A stretch of 14,888 nucleotides of DNA from an uncultured Anaerolineales bacterium (GTDB taxonomy: Bacteria; Chloroflexota; Anaerolineae; Anaerolineales; Villigracilaceae), in contig CALFXA010000086.1 in the NCBI GenBank assembly GCA_937928015.1, positions 1-14,888 of the forward strand, read 5' to 3'. A program made the translations under genes and the position numbers. The notes beneath the pieces are model-generated. The model worked only from the letters and a program-made list of their open reading frames with translations, was not told where the DNA came from and made no database searches. This document shows, in pieces, positions 13,659 through 14,888 of the stretch (within the stretch, counting starts at the first letter, position 1; each line of letters begins with the position of its first letter).

Positions 13659-14549
13659 TTATTTTACAGTCAGGATCACCGAGTCCATCGCCAGCAGGGA
13701 GCCGTCGGCGGCGCTGACATCCTGGATCTCGATGCGAACCGTCGCGCCAGCAGAAACACCCTTCAACGCGATGACCGCATCAAAGGTACCCGACGCGCCA
13801 AGCTCGGCGGCGGTCACGGCCACGGGGCCGACAGCTAGTTCATTTCCCGCTGAGTCGAAGACGTGATAGACCAGGCTGTTTTCGAAGGGCGAGATGGTGA
13901 CCGTCCCCTGAATCTGCACACTGGACGAACCTTCCCCATCTTGCGGACTGGTGATCTGAATCTCGCGCCAGCGGCCGTCGGCAGCCAGGGTGGAGAAATT
14001 GCGCAGGATCAGGCTCGAACCAATCAGCGCGTAATGCCGCTTCGTCTGAAGGGTCGGGCAGCACATGGGGTCTTCGAAGCCGTGGACAGTAGCTTCGAGG
14101 GCTACCTGCCCCGCATCGAAGCGAAGGCCAGTAATTTGTGGGCGGTCGTCGATGGGCGTAATGGCGACCTGCACGGGTTGGCCATTCTCATTCCGAAAGG
14201 CGATCAGCGAGACGAAGGTTCCCGTGCCGCCGTAATTCTCCGCGATCAGCGCGGTGGCATCTCCCGCCCCATCATTGTCCAAGTCACCCAGCGCGAGAAA
14301 ATCGAGCAGGTTGATGGAGCCGTTCCCATTGGGAAGATTGTATGTGCCGTTCAACAGTTGATAGGTGATGGGCGTGTCACCCGTCAACGTGGAAAGCGAG
14401 ACGGAGGCATTCCGCACCTGCTCGGCGGTGAGCGCGGAGACAACCGAGGGTGCGGGCGAACTCACTTCAACGGGAGCAGGCGGGGGCGTTGGAGAGGCGG
14501 CGCAAGCCGCCAGGGTCAGGAACAACAGGACCCTTACTGCGGCGTCCAC
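13659..14549 (-). CDS. Lipoprotein with C-terminal Gmad2-like domain
   Basis: This is a 296-residue protein with a lipoprotein signal (LTLAAC, lipidated Cys16) followed by a Pro/Ser/Val-rich tether (17-37). The middle part (about 40-200) contains an LGDLDNDGAGDATALIAENYGGTG segment reminiscent of acidic repeat-type calcium sites, but no family is recognised with confidence. The C-terminal 95 residues (about 200-296) resemble the Gmad2 immunoglobulin-like domain: ITSPQDG, VQIQGTV, FENSLVYHVFDSAGNEL. Such domains occur on cell-surface and spore-germination lipoproteins; no enzyme function is implied. The start is GTG at 14549, supported by GGAGG 6 nt upstream. It overlaps the upstream gene by 16 nt, so the two are probably co-translated. 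Confidence 0.82.
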   Translation of the reverse strand: MDAAVRVLLFLTLAACAASPTPPPAPVEVSSPAPSVVSALTAEQVRNASVSLSTLTGDTPITYQLLNGTYNLPNGNGSINLLDFLALGDLDNDGAGDATALIAENYGGTGTFVSLIAFRNENGQPVQVAITPIDDRPQITGLRFDAGQVALEATVHGFEDPMCCPTLQTKRHYALIGSSLILRNFSTLAADGRWREIQITSPQDGEGSSSVQIQGTVTISPFENSLVYHVFDSAGNELAVGPVAVTAAELGASGTFDAVIALKGVSAGATVRIEIQDVSAADGSLLAMDSVILTVK

Positions 14550-14842
14550 GTCGCGCCTCCATCGGTGGTCTTGTACAGGTTGGCCTTGAAGGTGGTGGGG
14601 TCAGAGGCCAGGAGCCAGCCCGTGTTGAGGTTGACGAAATCCATGTTCATGAACGAGTCGGCAAAGACCACATCGGGCTTGACAATGCCCCAGGTAGAAC
14701 CCGCGTCGCGCGTGACGTAGAACTGCTGGCCGTCGAACATCAGGCCGTCGGTGGGCGAGACAAAATCGACCGAGCGCCCGTTCGGGATGAGGGTGGGCGT
14801 CAGGGTCCAGGTATTCCCGCTATCATGGGTGACGTAGAGTGC
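14534..14842 (-). CDS. Asp-box (BNR-like) repeat protein, C-terminal fragment
   Basis: The frame is open from the adapter junction at 14842 to the stop at 14534, giving the last 102 residues; the 5' end is missing. An internal ATG at 14740 is not the real start, since the sequence before it continues the same repeat. Three Asp-box motifs are visible: HDSGNTW, RDAGSTW and TDGGATW, each closing a beta-propeller blade. Related proteins include exported BNR/sialidase-like and Ycf48-like propellers. Function cannot be assigned from the fragment. The stop overlaps the lipoprotein gene by 16 nt, indicating a shared operon. Confidence 0.85.
   Translation of the reverse strand, partial: ALYVTHDSGNTWTLTPTLIPNGRSVDFVSPTDGLMFDGQQFYVTRDAGSTWGIVKPDVVFADSFMNMDFVNLNTGWLLASDPTTFKANLYKTTDGGATWTPQ
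14556..14560 (-). promoter_or_regulatory. Ribosome binding site of the GTG-started lipoprotein gene
   Basis: GGAGG on the minus strand, 6 nt before GTG at 14549 and inside the upstream coding sequence. It supports the GTG start and the 16-nt gene overlap. Confidence 0.75.
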
Positions 14843-14888
14843 AGATCGGAAGAGCGTCGTGTAGGGAAAGAGTGTAGATCTCGGTGGT
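14843..14888 (-). other. Illumina adapter sequence, reverse complement (contig-end artefact)
   Basis: The last 46 bases, starting AGATCGGAAGAGCGTCGTG, are the exact reverse complement of bases 3-48. They are library adapter, not genome, and truncate the gene entering from the right. Confidence 0.98.

Noticed and set aside
13863..14720. 285-codon plus-strand open frame
   Set aside because: It is antisense to the lipoprotein and Asp-box genes, which show a lipobox, repeat motifs and ribosome binding sites.
1..14888. Terminal inverted repeats suggesting a linear mobile element
   Set aside because: The repeats are Illumina adapter; no transposase, integrase, replication or phage gene is present.

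Overview
The window looks like a metagenome-derived contig of a GC-rich, respiring bacterium, most likely Chloroflexota (Anaerolineae-like). The evidence is an alternative complex III (ACIII, act) operon, an exported protein carrying three Cys-containing S-layer homology repeats, many Pro/Thr-rich linkers on exported proteins, and a lipoprotein with a Gmad2-like domain. The lineage is inferred from gene content only. Both ends of the contig are Illumina adapter sequence (1-48, and its reverse complement at 14843-14888), so about 94 terminal bases are not biological.

Region 1 (79-7923, minus strand) is one operon. It runs from a promoter near 7918-7946 to a hairpin terminator at 79-112. In transcription order it encodes a membrane-anchored diheme cytochrome c, pentaheme ActA, a Tat-lipoprotein molybdopterin-fold ActB1, a separate Fe-S subunit ActB2, the NrfD-type quinol subunit ActC, ActD, monoheme ActE, and a single-span monoheme cytochrome-like protein. 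The gaps are 24 nt or less, and actD/actE overlap by 4 nt. The complex should oxidise menaquinol outside or at the membrane and pass electrons through Fe-S clusters and hemes to a terminal oxidase that is not in the window. ActB is split into two genes, no actF (the second NrfD-like subunit) is present, and two cytochromes that are not standard Act subunits bracket the core.

Region 2 (8018-9566) holds a small two-span membrane protein on the plus strand behind a perfect palindrome. After a bidirectional terminator comes a convergent minus-strand pair: an RNase H with an N-terminal caulimovirus-type hybrid-binding domain, then an isochorismatase-family cysteine hydrolase.

Region 3 (9611-11471) holds a sigma70-type promoter and a secreted glucose/sorbosone-dehydrogenase-like beta-propeller fused to three 65-residue SLH repeats, followed by a hairpin terminator.

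Region 4 (11499-13655) starts with a near-consensus promoter driving a two-domain sulfurtransferase and a SufE-type sulfur acceptor (1 nt apart), ended by a long hairpin. Next is a membrane-anchored cytochrome with one CXXCH and one CX4CH motif. Its start region carries a perfect CRP/FNR-type half-site pair, TGTGA-N6-TCACA.

Region 5 (13659-14842, minus strand) holds the 3' end of an Asp-box (BNR-like) repeat protein running off the contig, and a GTG-started Gmad2-domain lipoprotein overlapping it by 16 nt. No tRNA, rRNA, CRISPR, transposase or phage gene was seen, and no stretch over 300 bases lacks a gene.
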